Positions 25,001 to 36,708 of a stretch of 64,000 bases of DNA are shown here, piece by piece. Each line of letters opens with the position of its first letter. The stretch's first letter is position 1. The stretch is from Trichostrongylus colubriformis. Its lineage: Eukaryota > Nematoda > Chromadorea > Rhabditida > Trichostrongylidae. A program made the position numbers and the translations under genes. The notes under the pieces are model-generated. The model saw only the letters and a program-made list of their open reading frames with translations, was not told the origin of the DNA and ran no database searches. The stretch is taken from positions 6,515,155-6,579,154 of the forward strand of contig OZ022257.1 in assembly GCA_963978905.1 (NCBI GenBank), written 5' to 3'.

Positions 25001-28000
25001 CTCAACTGGGCAAAATCCGAAATTTCTTCGCCCTCTTTCACAACCTTGCTGACGTCCGTTTAATCTGGGTACCTAAGGGGATTCATACCGGATGGTGTTC
25101 TTTAACATTGCGTTTTTCCCGGCTTCCCAGCGCCCTTCGTTTCCAAGAGCCAAAACGTTCCCCTACCACTGAAACCCCTCCGGAGGCGGATTTGAGGCAT
25201 GAAAATGATACTTTGGATAATAGCAGCCTTGTCCAAGCAGCAGGGGCTCTATGACTTCCAAGAACCGAAGGGCCAACCCTCAGGAAGCTTCCCACAAAAG
25301 ACCTACCACGGAGCTTGGCTCCACTGTTTTTAGCGAATTTTTAAATGTAGGCACTCCGAAGCCCGACTGCGCCGAATGAAACCTCCATATTTTTATGAAC
25401 ATGAACGTGAGGAGCCACAGCTTGTTCCTGCTTTTAGAGGAACATTTCGGGAATGTTTTGCCCCAATACTTTTATCTCTTTCGTTTCCCTACGTTTTGTA
25501 AAATTGGCAGATGTGAGCCGTGGGCAAAATTACTTTTTTTTTTTGGCACCCCCTGTATTCTCGGCTCCGAAATCAGCACTATATTACCTTGGAGGCATAA
25601 AGATAGAGGTAATTGACCAGCTAGGAATCGTACTTTACCACTCGCCCAAGCAGAAGAATTTTGATAGATCCCGTTCTATCTAATAACCTCGAGCTAACAA
25701 AACAATCGTAACTTACCGTTGTGCCAGGCCAAACCGATATTGTCGCTCGTTCGACGAGGTCTATAGCGCGCACTTTGCACAGATCGGATTGCAAAAGAGC
25801 ATTGAATAAGCTCCTGGTAAACAACTTCAATACAACATATAAAATCCATCGTTAATTGACAGATCAACGTGAAAGCACGCCCACTAATGCCACGATACAA
25901 AATCACTCACGATTTCCCTGCATTCGTACAACCAACAAGATAGATGTCGTTACGGACACCCTGCTTCAAATTGGTGTATTTCAGATGAATCTGCTGCAAA
26001 GGAAGTAGGTTCGCATGCACATTGTTATATCCTAAATGGGGCTTTCAAAAAATCTAACCATAAAACCAACCGTGATCAAATCTTCGATCCCGTAGCCGGT
26101 CTTGGCGCTAACAAGAGCTGTGTGGAGAATCGCGAACTGATCGAGGAAACCAGCTTCCTGGATGGCTTCTTCAACCACATTCTTGAATCTTTTCAGGTAA
26201 CCGCATTGGGCATCCGGTGGAAGTAGGTCAACTTTATTTGCTGGAACGGGTAAAACTGTGGATAAATCGATCGATTTCTTGGATGCGTACATTCAATGCT
26301 CGTTCACAATGAAACCCTCTCCGAGTGCACAATGGGTTTTCTGTAGTTGAAATTCAGTAAATAATAAACAAATAATAGCGACTTACCAATAACGATCATT
26401 GGTCGTCGTGGGCCGATGATCCTTGGAAGTTGTCGATGGATGCTTCCTGGGATATCGGTAACATCTACAACCAGTAGTACTAGGGCTTCTGGATTCATGC
26501 GTAGGCACGACATCACTGATTCATAATCCACTGGGCAAACATTGACATTCAGCTGAAAAAGAACATTCTACGTCACCAGCTCAGTTCATTGCTCAAAAAT
26601 TACGTCGATAAAAATATGGAAGATGCAAAAATTGCTTTTAAACCAAGAACATGTGGGATCATCCGCAGGATGGAATGTTTGACTGTAAATCAAGAGGGGT
26701 TGTTTCCAACTGTTTGCATGACGACAATAGCCAAGGCCTACCAGGAAGTTGTGATGCTTCAGAAGGTGACATCTTCGACATAATATTGCTTGCAGGGAGG
26801 CTTTTTTGCTGGCTGCTTTGTCTAATAACTCTTCGGGTAGAAAACCCGGTAACGATGCGTCCTGAAATAAGTAAAATCATACTCTATATATAAAGCAGAA
26901 GTTTGGTGTGTTTGTTTTTCTGTGTGTGTGTGTGAGTCTGTCTGTCCCCTCTCCTCATAATGCATTCTTAACTGATCTGCTGTCTGGAGAGGTCGGGCAA
27001 GTTGGAATTGGGTAGGGGTTTATCTAAGCGTACAGAGCACATAAGAACTAGGCCTAGCTCCGCCCACCGTGGGCGGGGCTTGCGTGGAAATCCGCTCACC
27101 GCATAATGCGTTCTTAAATGAACTGCTGTCTGGAGAGGTCGCGCAAGTTAGAGTTGGGTCGGGGCTGACCTAAGGGTACAGAGCACATAAGAACTAAGCC
27201 TAGCTCCACCCACTGTGGGCAGGGCTTGCGCGGAAACTGCCGGTGCTCAAATTTGAGTCCACGCTCAGGCTCCAAAAATCAGGCAAGCTAGGATTGGGCC
27301 TGTAGAGGTCGGGCCATGGGTTGGGGTAGGCCAAAATGTACGGGGCACATGAGAGGCAAGTTAGGAATGGAATCATACTCTATATATAAAGCAGAGGTTT
27401 GGTGAGTTTGTGTTTGTGTGTGTGCGTCCGTTTTTTGTCACATAATCCGCTCGCAACTTAACTGCAACGTGTAGAGGTCGGGCAAGTTGGGGATGGGTAA
27501 GGGGTTGACCAAAGTGTACGAAGCTCAACAAGAACTAAGCCTAGCTCCGCCCACTAGGACGAGGCTTGCGCTGAAATCGATATGTGCTCAAATTTAAGTC
27601 CTCGCCCGGGTTCCGAAAATCGGGAAGGTCAGGAATAGGTCTATTGAGGTCGTGCGAGTAAGGACTGGGTAGGCACTGATCAAAGTGTTGGGAGCACGCA
27701 AGAAGCAAGTTAGGAACGGGCCTGTAGAGGTAAGGCAAATTAGGATAGCGTAGGGGCCAACAATGTGTACGGAGCACATAATTTTTAAGCCTAATTCCGC
27801 CCACCATGAACGGGGCTTGCGTCGAAATCGATGGGTGCTCAAATTAAAGTCCTCGCCTGGGTTCCCGAAATCTCGAGAAAGTTAGGAATAGGTCTGTTGA
27901 GCTCGTGCGAGCAAGGACTGGGTAGGGACTGACCAAAGTGTTGGGAGCACACAAGATGCAACTTGGGAACGGGTCTGTAGAGGTACGGCAAGTAAGGATG

Positions 28001-30436
28001 GCGTAGGGGCCAACACATGTGTACGGAGCATATAAGTTCTAAGCCTAGCTCCGCCCACCATGGGGGGAGGCTTGCGTCAAAATCGATGTATAAACGAATT
28101 TAGGTCCTCGCTCAGGTGCTGAAAATCGGGCAAGTTAAGGACGGTCTGTTGAAGTCGCGCAAATACGGACTGGGGTAAGGACTGACCAAAGTGTAGGGAG
28201 CACACAACAAGCAAGTTAGGTAAGAGCCTGTGGAGGTCGGGCAAGTTAGGATTGGGTAGGAGCCAAACCATGTGTATGCTTCGATTCTTTTTATGTTCGG
28301 ATCGAATCCAGCCATTCTTTGAGGAGGATCTGCCTTCAGTGGGCAAGGGTATAAGTGGGGATGGTGTCTCTTAGTTTCAACCAAAGCCGATGAAAATTTG
28401 CTCACAATAAATACAAGTCGCATATTATCCATTCCCTGTTGATGTGTGCTCCCTATACACAGGGCCTATTCCTCTGCAATGCGCGCGAAGCATGCGAAAG
28501 TCGGCTCGCCGCCCTAGCGGCTAGCCGAAAGTCGCTCCCTGCAGTAAAACAGAAAACCGCAGAGCCAACCTGCATGGACGGCAAAACCGCCTCAAGGGGA
28601 TTGGCCGACGTCTCCGAACTCTGAAAGAGACTGCTTAGAATGCTGCCGCTCCTTTGAGCGTGGTTCGTGCCTTCTTTGATTGTATCTTACACACTGGAAT
28701 CGACGATGGGGATGGTCTTATTTCTCAGATTTTTTTGACCGTTGCGCTCCACCTCCTTAACTTTTGTACTACTAATTACATAAATTTTCTTTTCACATTC
28801 GGATCGAATTCTGCTTTTCTTTTCACATTCGGATCGAATTCTGCTTTTTTTTAAGGGGATCTGTCTTCAGAAGGCAGGGGTTATGGGCGCGTATGGTATG
28901 TCTTAGTTTCAACCAAAGCCGATAATAGTCGGAGGTCTAACCAATATTTACAAACCGCACATTACCCACACCAAGGCCTATGCCTGCTGCAATGCGCGCG
29001 GAGCGCGCATGAGAAAGTCGCCCCACGCTACAAAAGCCGCGAAGCCGCCCTAGGGGGCCGCCGCAGGCGGCCCTACGAGGATTAGCCGGCGTCAGCCAGC
29101 CAATCCGAGTCCAGGAGGGTTGGCCTGTTTCAAGTAGTGTTACTTTATTTAATTACCAGTCGGGTTGGCCGGCGTCAGCCGGCCAACCCGACTGGTAATT
29201 AAATAAAGTAACACTACTTGAAATGTAAGAAATCAGACGAAGGACAGTAAAGTAAGCAAAACAAAACGCAAAATGCCGGGTAGCCTACCTTACAATGCAA
29301 CTGCGCTCCACAACCGCTACAGTTTTTATTGATAGCTGCCCTCATTGGATTGACCGAACCAACTTGTTCCAGTTCCTCTCCATAAGTTTCTCCGAAATCA
29401 GCGATGTCTGTGTCACTACTCTAAATTCACTGTTTTACTACAATTTGGCCAAAAGCGCTTGAGGAAGAACGAACCTGATCTGTCCTTTGACCCGGCAGTT
29501 GGAAGTCTATGTGTTCAAGCGCGTCTTCGGGACCAAACACTTGACGGTATGACCTGAAATCAGGAGCTGACTCGCCCTGAAGGAATCAACGCTACATCCG
29601 TAATTAAAGCCACTTACATGGTAAGTTCATCATCCGGTAGGTCAGTCGTTCTTCCCATGATGTAGTCATCCAAATAGACATCACCCTCGACAAAATATCC
29701 ACGATCAACGCTGTTTTCTTCTGAAATAATGGGTTCTCTGAAAAAGACGTGTCTGACGGGTATGAGTCAGAAGGATGGCAATGCGGCGCGGTCAAACTAG
29801 GGGTACCATATGTAGTTGGGTCCTAAAATGACTACCGTATCCTACGCCTGAAACAAAGCGTACAACACTCTAGTTTCCTTAGGACCTAACAACATACTGT
29901 GCCTCTGGCTTGCATTCATCGCGTTGCGACCCGAATTTCCTGCCTTACTGACACATACCTTGTGTGAGGCATATAAATTCAGTAGTTCCTGACATTAACA
30001 CGCATCCAAATGCTAATATCAGAAAATAAACTCACCAGATGTTTCCACATCACCAGTTTTAACGGGGTCTTCATTTCGCAATGCAGATACTGCTAAAGGC
30101 TTAGCAGCAAGAGGAAGTTCACAAGCTCCAGTCGACGTTGATGGCAATGGCGCTGATTCTTGTTCTACTGCCCTTCGTTCTAACACCTTCTCATATCCTC
30201 CTGCATTCCTAAAGGAAACCCCTACACGATATACTTTCACTAAGATTCTTGAATACTTTTAAATATGAGAAACTCCAGTCGTTCCCTCGACTGGAGCTTG
30301 AGGTATGACAAAACTACCACCTCAGAAAGTTTTCTGCTACGATGGAGTCAGTCATGAATTCACTTTGAGCCTGTTGCATCGCTTCATTCTTCTGTTGCCG
30401 TTCATATTGAGCAAGACGTTTATGCATTAATGCAAT
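22086..30436 (-). CDS. NOA1: NOA1 homologue, circularly permuted mitochondrial GTPase
   Basis: GTPase of the YqeH/NOA1 family, needed for mitochondrial ribosome assembly in animals. Eighteen exons join in phase: 30436-30321, 30208-30036, 29720-29618, 29553-29475, 29420-29289, 26861-26742, 26552-26387, 26240-26071, 25993-25911, 25813-25717, 24749-24640, 24534-24462, 23976-23894, 23780-23705, 23444-23289, 23199-23023, 22975-22790, 22169-22086. They encode about 727 residues; human NOA1 is near 700. Two zinc-finger cysteine pairs read CSGCGAQLHC and CRRC. G motifs come in permuted order: G4 ANKVDLLP, G5 SAKTGYG, G1 GCTNAGKSS, G3 DTPG. The C-terminal region has ADIVLSSIGWVMLTS and IRAYTPDG. The intron 22976-23022 appears to use a GC donor. 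The first exon is uncertain, and no mitochondrial presequence was found upstream. The stop lies 204 nt before the snx-14 ATG. Confidence 0.9.
24809..25555. mobile_element. Non-autonomous CAGGGGGTGCC TIR element, copy 2
   Basis: This copy is 747 bp, in the same orientation as 13614-14351, with TA on both sides. It sits in a NOA1 intron between the exons at 24749 and 25717. A 20-bp stretch GCTCCGAAATCAGCACTATA occurs immediately left of it and again a few bases to its right. Confidence 0.85.
26880..28280. repeat. Degenerate tandem array in NOA1 intron
   Basis: At least five units of roughly 230-300 bp recur. Each has GTACGGAGCACATAAGAACT-like text, CTAGCTCCGCCCACYGTGGG, GGCTTGCGYRGAAATCGATG, TGTGCTCAAATTTAAGTCC and GTAGAGGTCGGGCAAGTTAG. 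Two units begin ACTCTATATATAAAGCAGA followed by a GTGTGT tract (26880 and 27366). It lies in the 2.4-kb NOA1 intron. Confidence 0.75.
28440..29105. repeat. Two related GC-rich repeat units
   Basis: The block GGCCTATKCCTSTGCAATGCG, then GAAAGTCG and GCCGCCCTAG, occurs at about 28460 and again at about 28975. Between them a 30-bp unit with TTTTCACATTCGGATCGAAT is directly duplicated near 28790-28850. This lies in the same NOA1 intron. Confidence 0.5.
29128..29223. repeat. Perfect 46-bp palindrome with 4-nt loop
   Basis: The left arm 29128-29173 begins TTTCAAGTAGTGTTACTTTA. The right arm 29178-29223 is its exact reverse complement, with GTCA as the loop. It lies in the NOA1 intron, 66 bp from the exon at 29289-29420. 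The sequence could extrude a long cruciform. Confidence 0.9.
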
Positions 30437-30615
30437 CTATAACAAAGTTGATTGCTTAAATCCATGAAAGCAGCAAATCGGGGATTTCTCACGGCTCAAC
30501 CACAGTAAGAGTCAAGGGATCGTGTCACTTAGGTTTTACTGTTATCGCACTTACTACTACCGGAAACGTATGGCGCAAAATCCACCCGTCTGCATCTTTA
30601 ACACGTTGGCCACAC

Positions 30616-30723
30616 TGCGTCCCAATACTGGGACGCATATTTTCTGCCGCGTGGGAAATGCGTCCCAATGCTGGGACGCACATTTTCTGCCGCGTCAGAA
30701 ATGCGTCCCAATGGTGGGACGCA
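30616..30723. repeat. Three 22-bp palindromes in tandem
   Basis: Palindromes with arms TGCGTCCCA and TGGGACGCA lie at 30616-30637, 30659-30680 and 30702-30723. The start-to-start period is exactly 43 bp. The spacers are related (ATTTTCTGCCGCG plus GAAA). Central bases differ between units while the arms are identical. Confidence 0.9.
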
Positions 30724-30849
30724 GCACAAAACATTTCTTTTTCCAACTTATTTGAAATCCACAAGTAATTAATTTTGATCAACATGCACAAGGATATCTA
30801 GGGTTAACATGGTACACTTATATCTTTTCAACAAGTTTTTTTTTCATGC

Positions 30850-30952
30850 TTTGTATCGTCATCCAGCACAGGTATGTTATCATTGCTGGCGATCAACAGA
30901 TCGTTGAAACTAGCATTCAGCTCTGTGAAGTCGTTGTAGGTATCCATAGTCA
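30850..30952 (-). CDS. Possible short exon, function unknown
   Basis: On the minus strand an ATG opens a frame reading MDTYNDFTELNASFNDLLIA and about 20 more residues before a stop. An in-frame stop precedes it, so it would have to be a start exon. It could be the first exon of NOA1, but the only phase-0 donor (CCT/GTGCTG) is weak. It could also be the PIG-P tail or noise. Confidence 0.25.
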
Positions 30953-31249
30953 ATTAGGAGATTCGTTGCCATTTGATTCTTAGTCAAGATACTTATACAC
31001 GCGAGACGTCGGCTTTTTTGACATGCCCATCAATTGGCTAAGCACTTCCTATCACTACCATGCAGTAATCACTTATTCAACTTTCGAGGGGTATCTAAAG
31101 TTTCGCAGCGCTCACTACTTTGTATTGGCGCTCAAGGTACGCGAAATTCAGCGGGTTTGGAAAGGTGATATCAAAAACAACAGTGCTGGGACGAAATCCT
31201 CGGCAAGGCGAGCGCGCGATGTCCCACGTGGCAGACACTTGAAAAAACG

Positions 31250-31445
31250 CGCAGTCGCCAACGTGGTAAGGGCGCTTTCATACTCAGCAGCGGCAGGACG
31301 TGGCCGCGTTCATAGGCAGCGAGGCAGAGTGGCACGGGGGAGATAGAGACAACGCAGAGAACGAGGCGGGGTGGCGCAAACGGAGACGCGGAGACACGCA
31401 GCCCACTCGCCTCCGGCATCGCAGAGTATGAACACACCTAGCATG
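31250..31445. repeat. GC-rich repeat related to 60150-60300
   Basis: Both loci share GTGGCCGCGYTCATA, then GGCAGAGTGGCACGGGGGAG-like text, GACGACGCAG-like text and a CGCAG...GARTAA end. The outer ends here (TTTCATACTC and GAGTATGAAC) are inverted. The GGCCGCGTTCATAC end also resembles the MITE at 51896. Confidence 0.5.
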
Positions 31446-32234
31446 TCCAAGGAAATTACCTGTGAACCGCGACTGACTGCATTCGCACCAGGTTCGCCTT
31501 TTTGGGCAGCCTTACGAAATCCACTATGTTTCAGGCGTTTTATGAGGAGTACGAGATGTGATCGCATAGCTGATGGAATGATGGGTCTGAAGAGTAGATT
31601 TAATAAAAAAATTTATCAGAGTAACACAAAGACCTGCTTGGATATATCTTATATGTATACCTTATCCTTCACTTATTCTTCCTTTCTCTTTCACTGACCT
31701 CTCGCCAAAGTCGTTTTCAATGGCCTAAAAAACAAAGATTCAGTGGTTTGGTAAGGTTGTTCGGGAGAAAAGGTTTTTGAAATTGTTGCCACATGACAGA
31801 CTTTAACATTATTGCCCCCGAGCGCAACAGTGCAGCTTTGGGGTAGTATTCGCACAAACGCACTATCGGCTTTAGGCCGAACTCCAGCCAAAAACTTATA
31901 TGTCACTATTCAATTAGTAGTATAACATATTGAGGGATTCCACTGATTTGGATCTCACTGATACTCCTTTTCAACTGCACGTGCATGATGCCCACAGAAA
32001 CAGCTCCAAAATGGGCGCAAGCCAAATGCATTAAAAGCTAAAGTTAGCGATAAAATTGATAGCATTGGGAATACTGCAGCTTCTCTACACAGCAAGAAAA
32101 AGCTTGCATTCCCCTCACCATTAAATATAACTGTAAGAGCAAACAAAAATTTTGTTTAGGGATGTTTAAAGTGCCTCAGAGAAAGGTGGCCTACTGGTAT
32201 TGAAAGAAAAACACTTCTTGATGCCTCATGTTAA

Positions 32235-32572
32235 TTAGTTAACAACTGACCCCACCTCAACCTCCTCAAATATGCGATATCCTCGGAACCGATAGATATT
32301 CACAACGAGTACAACCAGTACGAAACTAGTGATCGATATGACAATCAGCAGTGGGATAGCGATCACCCAATATTTAGCCGGAACGTATGTTATACCTAGA
32401 ACTTCTTTTATGTCAACCCAAGTCCTCTCACCATTAAAAGTATACTTGGAAGAACTTTGAATTCACCTAGGCTATTCAGGATTGGCGTAGGAACGATAGC
32501 CCACAATAGATATAAAATTAAACCACAACAAGACGATATATACAGCGCAAAACCATATATTCCTGGAACATA
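32235..32572 (-). CDS. PIGP: PIG-P homologue, GPI-GlcNAc transferase subunit (partial)
   Basis: Small ER membrane subunit of the complex that starts GPI-anchor synthesis by moving GlcNAc onto phosphatidylinositol. Two exons were read: 32572-32467 and 32395 down to a stop at 32235-32237, joined in phase at a glycine. The first gives a hydrophobic hairpin segment, YGFALYISSCCGLILYLLWA, ending PTPILNSLG. The second gives the family signature ITYVPAKYWVIAIPLL and a second membrane segment, ending YRFRGYRIFEEVE. The N-terminal exon with the start codon was not found. Reading through 32256 yields a stop after ten more residues; alternatively GTGGGG there is a donor to an unseen last exon. It lies between WASH and NOA1 on the same strand. 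Confidence 0.75.
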
Positions 32573-32639
32573 CTGAAAGTGTACCTTTTCAGAATCTAAC
32601 TAGATTTGTCGATACTGTTAAAATAGGAATTTGACGAAG

Positions 32640-33779
32640 GTTGATAGTTCCAAACATATTGTTGTTTTGTTCTTTTGTTTTTCTCTGTCCTACTGATATT
32701 TTACATGCACTCTCAAGTTGTGACAAGAACCCATAAAAAACGGCCACTGGGTCAGACAATTATTCATTTCGCTTCTTTCATTATTCTTGCTTCGCTCACC
32801 GAGGACCAACCTCTTAAAGCCAATAAACTTGTCTCTACGAGACAGTGCGGGCACATCCTACAGTCCAGCCAGCGACGCCATGTCAGAAGTTACCGAACAA
32901 TGACGGGATCACGTGATATAGGATGGATGCTAGTAAACAGATAAAGGCTCCTTAGTATTCCTATAATGAACTGGTACTTGCTGTATCTCAATTTTAAGTT
33001 TCAAAAATTGAGGAAAGGAGAAGGACTAATACAGCAGGCAGCATATCAGATATGTGAATTTCAAAAAAATTCACAAGGCCTCTATCAATGAGAACAATCA
33101 TGGAACAAATCTGATTAATTTACCATATCAAAGCTCAGGGTGGATGTGAAGGAAACTCATAGCAAAAATGTGACGCGAAATTCAACCAGACGACCACTTC
33201 CAAAAAAGAACATAATGATGTAAGCAAATGATAACAAAGAAGCATAGAAAATATCAAACGTACCCCGTGCCGGAAGTGGATTCGGTGTATGTATGTCTTC
33301 AACACTATTATGTGTTGGCATCAGCCAACCAACACGACTTTACGAGGTACTACAACCTCCAATCTGAACGTGGAGCTTTATAAAGAACAGTTTCAGAGAT
33401 GTCACATCCGAAAAAAGCATTCAATAGACGTGGCCTAAACCAGCAACCAAGAGAACACAAATATCCGAAATAAATTTATCAAATATGGCATTTATCACAG
33501 AAGACATGCATAAATACAGCTATGCTCAATTCTACATTTAAGCGATTTGCCGTACCCATCAAGCTAATACATTGATCAACTCAGGGCAGATTGTACGTTT
33601 GCGGAAGTGGGGAGTATCGCTGTATTATCACTGGTGGGAGAACGTTGGAAGACGTCCCCGCCCCTTGAACTATGCTGGGAACGTCGGAAACTTTCGTCAA
33701 CGCTTTCCCATCAGTGATCGCAGTCGCTATTCAGCACATGCCCTCCTTCCGACTAACGTGGAATGTGCCTTCATTTGAA
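32640..33779. other. Gap between PIG-P and WASH
   Basis: The missing PIG-P start exon should lie in this stretch, but I could not recognise it. A short inverted motif (GTTGGCATCAGCCAACCAAC) occurs near 33313. No other feature is supported. Confidence 0.4.
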
Positions 33780-36512
33780 TCACTTCCAGTCATCATCTCC
33801 ACTGTTGTTTCCATCGCCAAGTTGCCCTTCACTCCCTCCTCTCTCGATATCAGGTGAACCGCCTTTGCCTTCCTTACTTGTATTGCCCATCCCGGCTATG
33901 GCTGAAGAGTCCATGTGTCCTTTCCACAGTAATGTAGAGGGCCTAAGGATACTACAGAAACTCGAAAAATTACCTTTTCTCCTGGCTTCCAAAGCCTTTG
34001 CTAACGATGCCATCAAGTCGTTGCCACCAGTAGATGCTTTGTTATCCGCCAACGCAGATGAGCTGAGTGATTCGCTCTCCTTAGCAGTACGCCTGGATGA
34101 ACTGACATTCTTAAGCTTTGCTTTTCCCGCACCTCCCGCAGCGCGAATGGCTGCCATTAAATCCGACCTGAAGCAATGAAGAAAGATTGAATGAAAATGA
34201 CGATCGTGCTGATCGGAAGAACGCTAGTTTCCCCACCTATCGTTACTGGGCGATATCGGTGGAGGTGGAAGAAAGGGCGGGGGAGGCGGAGGTGGGATCG
34301 TATTCAGTAGGAAATCTGGAGGTGGAGGTGGTGGCGGTGGAGGTGGCGCTGGAGGAGTAAGCTGAGACAAGCTGAGCTTCAACTCTGGAGCTGTGGGCAA
34401 TGTGTCGCCGGTGGCGTTCCTCTCTGTGGTTGTGGCGATCACTTGCAGTAGACCATTGGTCTCTGAAAAACAAAACTAAAAAAATGAGATGATAATTATC
34501 AAAATGAAATATTCAAAATCTAGAAAAAATGTTCCATGCCGGTGTGCAAAAATGCCCATAACACTGGCCTTTCTCCATGCTCGCATCGCTGAATCGTGGG
34601 TCTTGCTCAGTTTCAGGAAACTGAAGCTCTTCAGGTAGTACAGGTATGTCAGGAAACATTGTCGGCACGATACCGTAATCCAGGAGTGTTAGATCTTCAG
34701 CAATGCCTGGAAAGGGACAGCTGAGATTGTGACCGCCTCCGAAGAGGTAAGTGGCGTCACGAGGGCTAAGCATAGCCAGACAAAAAATAGTACACGCACT
34801 TCACCATTCTCTTAAAAAATTATGGTGAGCATTGTACCTGGCAGATCTGGTAGAATGTCTGGAAGGTCCAGATCCTCGATGGGACCTAGCTCAGGCACGT
34901 AATCCAGAGGATCTCTCTCTTGGGCGTTACCACCACCTATCGCTGATGTCTCGACCACATGAACGTCAACACTGGAAAGCATATCAAGCTATCAAGCATA
35001 TCAAGCTAGCATATCAAGCTTGATGAAAGAATTTCTACAAAGTGAGAAATCAGGAAAAACAATCAAGAATCAGTTTCTCATTCGCTGTAAAAGAATATGG
35101 CTTCTGCGAGCTGGTACGGTTACTGTGTACAATTCCAAATGTGGCACCTGGATGTGGTATCGCTTTTCCCATGGCTGACGAATCCGATACTTTTAGATGA
35201 CCTTTTCCCGTATGCTAGTTCATCCGTACCACTATAGAACATATCAGCGAACGACATTATCTTGGCTGGTGGACGTCTCTCTGAAGCACTTGTTCTGGGA
35301 TTTTACTCAAAGATCTCAATTGAGCATTGAAATTCACCTTTCCGTGACTCTTGCGTATTTTTGCTCATCAGATGGCTTGGCAGGTAAAACCGCTTTCGTT
35401 CGTCAAGTTCACGACGCATGTCCACCACACGTTCTGGCTGATGTTTCGGTTTGAATGTAACTAAATCAAATAGATTCGACAAGGCAGCACTACTCGACAA
35501 ATACTTTCCAGGTGTCAGAGATAACCTTCGTCGCAGATGACCACAGAACAATTTGTCAAAAACAACTTTGAAAAAATTTTCAAATCAGCAGATATTTGAA
35601 TATTACCAGAAATAAATTAGGTCCTTTGAAAAATATTTACGTCGGGTTGAGATGATCAATATAAAATCCCAACTGCCCAGGAATCATATGTTCTTACTAT
35701 GGTCAGATAAGAGGAAGAAAGAAAATTATGCGAACTTAGCACCGAAATTCACTTGATGGTGGTCTCGCTTCCAATCTGTACGAAACAGTGCCTTCTGCAT
35801 CGATCCCAACGACAATGAAAACACTCACCGTTGACTGGCTTCTCAGCTACGGGGGTAAGATCCTGAGCTGGACTGTACTCGTAGGCGGGAAACCGTGAAA
35901 GACATGTGAGGACACACGAAGTGTTCATCTGAATATGATAGAATAAAGAAGAAATGCTACTCAGTACGGTAGCTGAGAGAATGAAGTGCTCTAAAGAGGC
36001 ATTGAAAGGGGCAGTCAGGGACTTATCAGAACTTTTCGGTATAAAATAAACAGCACAAAAGAACATGAAGTTGCCTGATGTCTAGCCATCATACTCCATG
36101 GATCGAACCATTAACCAAAACAATTTGTAACTTTCTTTTCGTCCTCGGAAGCACTTACAACAATGCTTCACACGGATGTGAAACCGAATTCAATCACATG
36201 GTTCTTGCGTGCACTCACTTGACGTAGGAGGGAAACCTTCCGTTGAATTCGCTTTAATCGCGTATCTAGACCTTTGTATGTTTCATTAAGCTGCTCTGTT
36301 CTTGAGGTGATACGATCAAAAAGTGTGTCAGCTGTCTGAAACATCAATATCTTATATATGCAACGAAAAAAATTAAAAACGTACTAATAAACCTGCTGAA
36401 ACGTCCGCAAATGGGCGAGAATACGGAAAATAGCCTCATCCTGATCAAGGTCTGCCGGAGGTAGAAGGATCATCTGACTTCGAGAGTTGGAAACCTCGAG
36501 ACTACATCTCAT
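33780..36512 (-). CDS. WASHC1: WASH complex subunit 1 (WASH1) homologue
   Basis: Arp2/3 nucleation-promoting factor acting on endosomes. Exons: 36512-36393, 36335-36219, 35928-35829, about 35520-35338, about 35174-35085, 34971-34838, 34706-34569, 34462-34237, 34167-33974, 33919-33780. The N-terminal WASH homology region includes TADTLFDRITSRTEQLNETY. The middle has LDLPDILPDLPG followed by IAEDLTLLDYG, as in other WASH proteins. A proline-rich segment with runs of seven to eleven prolines follows. The WH2 motif reads SDLMAAIRAAGGAGKAKL, and an acidic tail ends GDDDWK, the Arp2/3-binding end. The intron 34463-34568 seems to need a GC donor. Boundaries of the fourth and fifth exons are not fixed. 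The ATG lies 196 nt after the PGGT1B stop. Confidence 0.88.
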
Positions 36513-36708
36513 AAAGGAAAAAAAACAAGAGGAATAAGTATGACGTTTCTTCGTAGCGAGAATTTTGTGAAATTTGATCGCAACTCAGTTCATATTTATT
36601 ATATTAAAACAAAATGCACACATGTTGAGCTACGACTTCAATATGTAGCGAATGTAAAACATGAAGGATGATAATTCAGATCGGCCTCACAAACCAGTAC
36701 AAACCATT

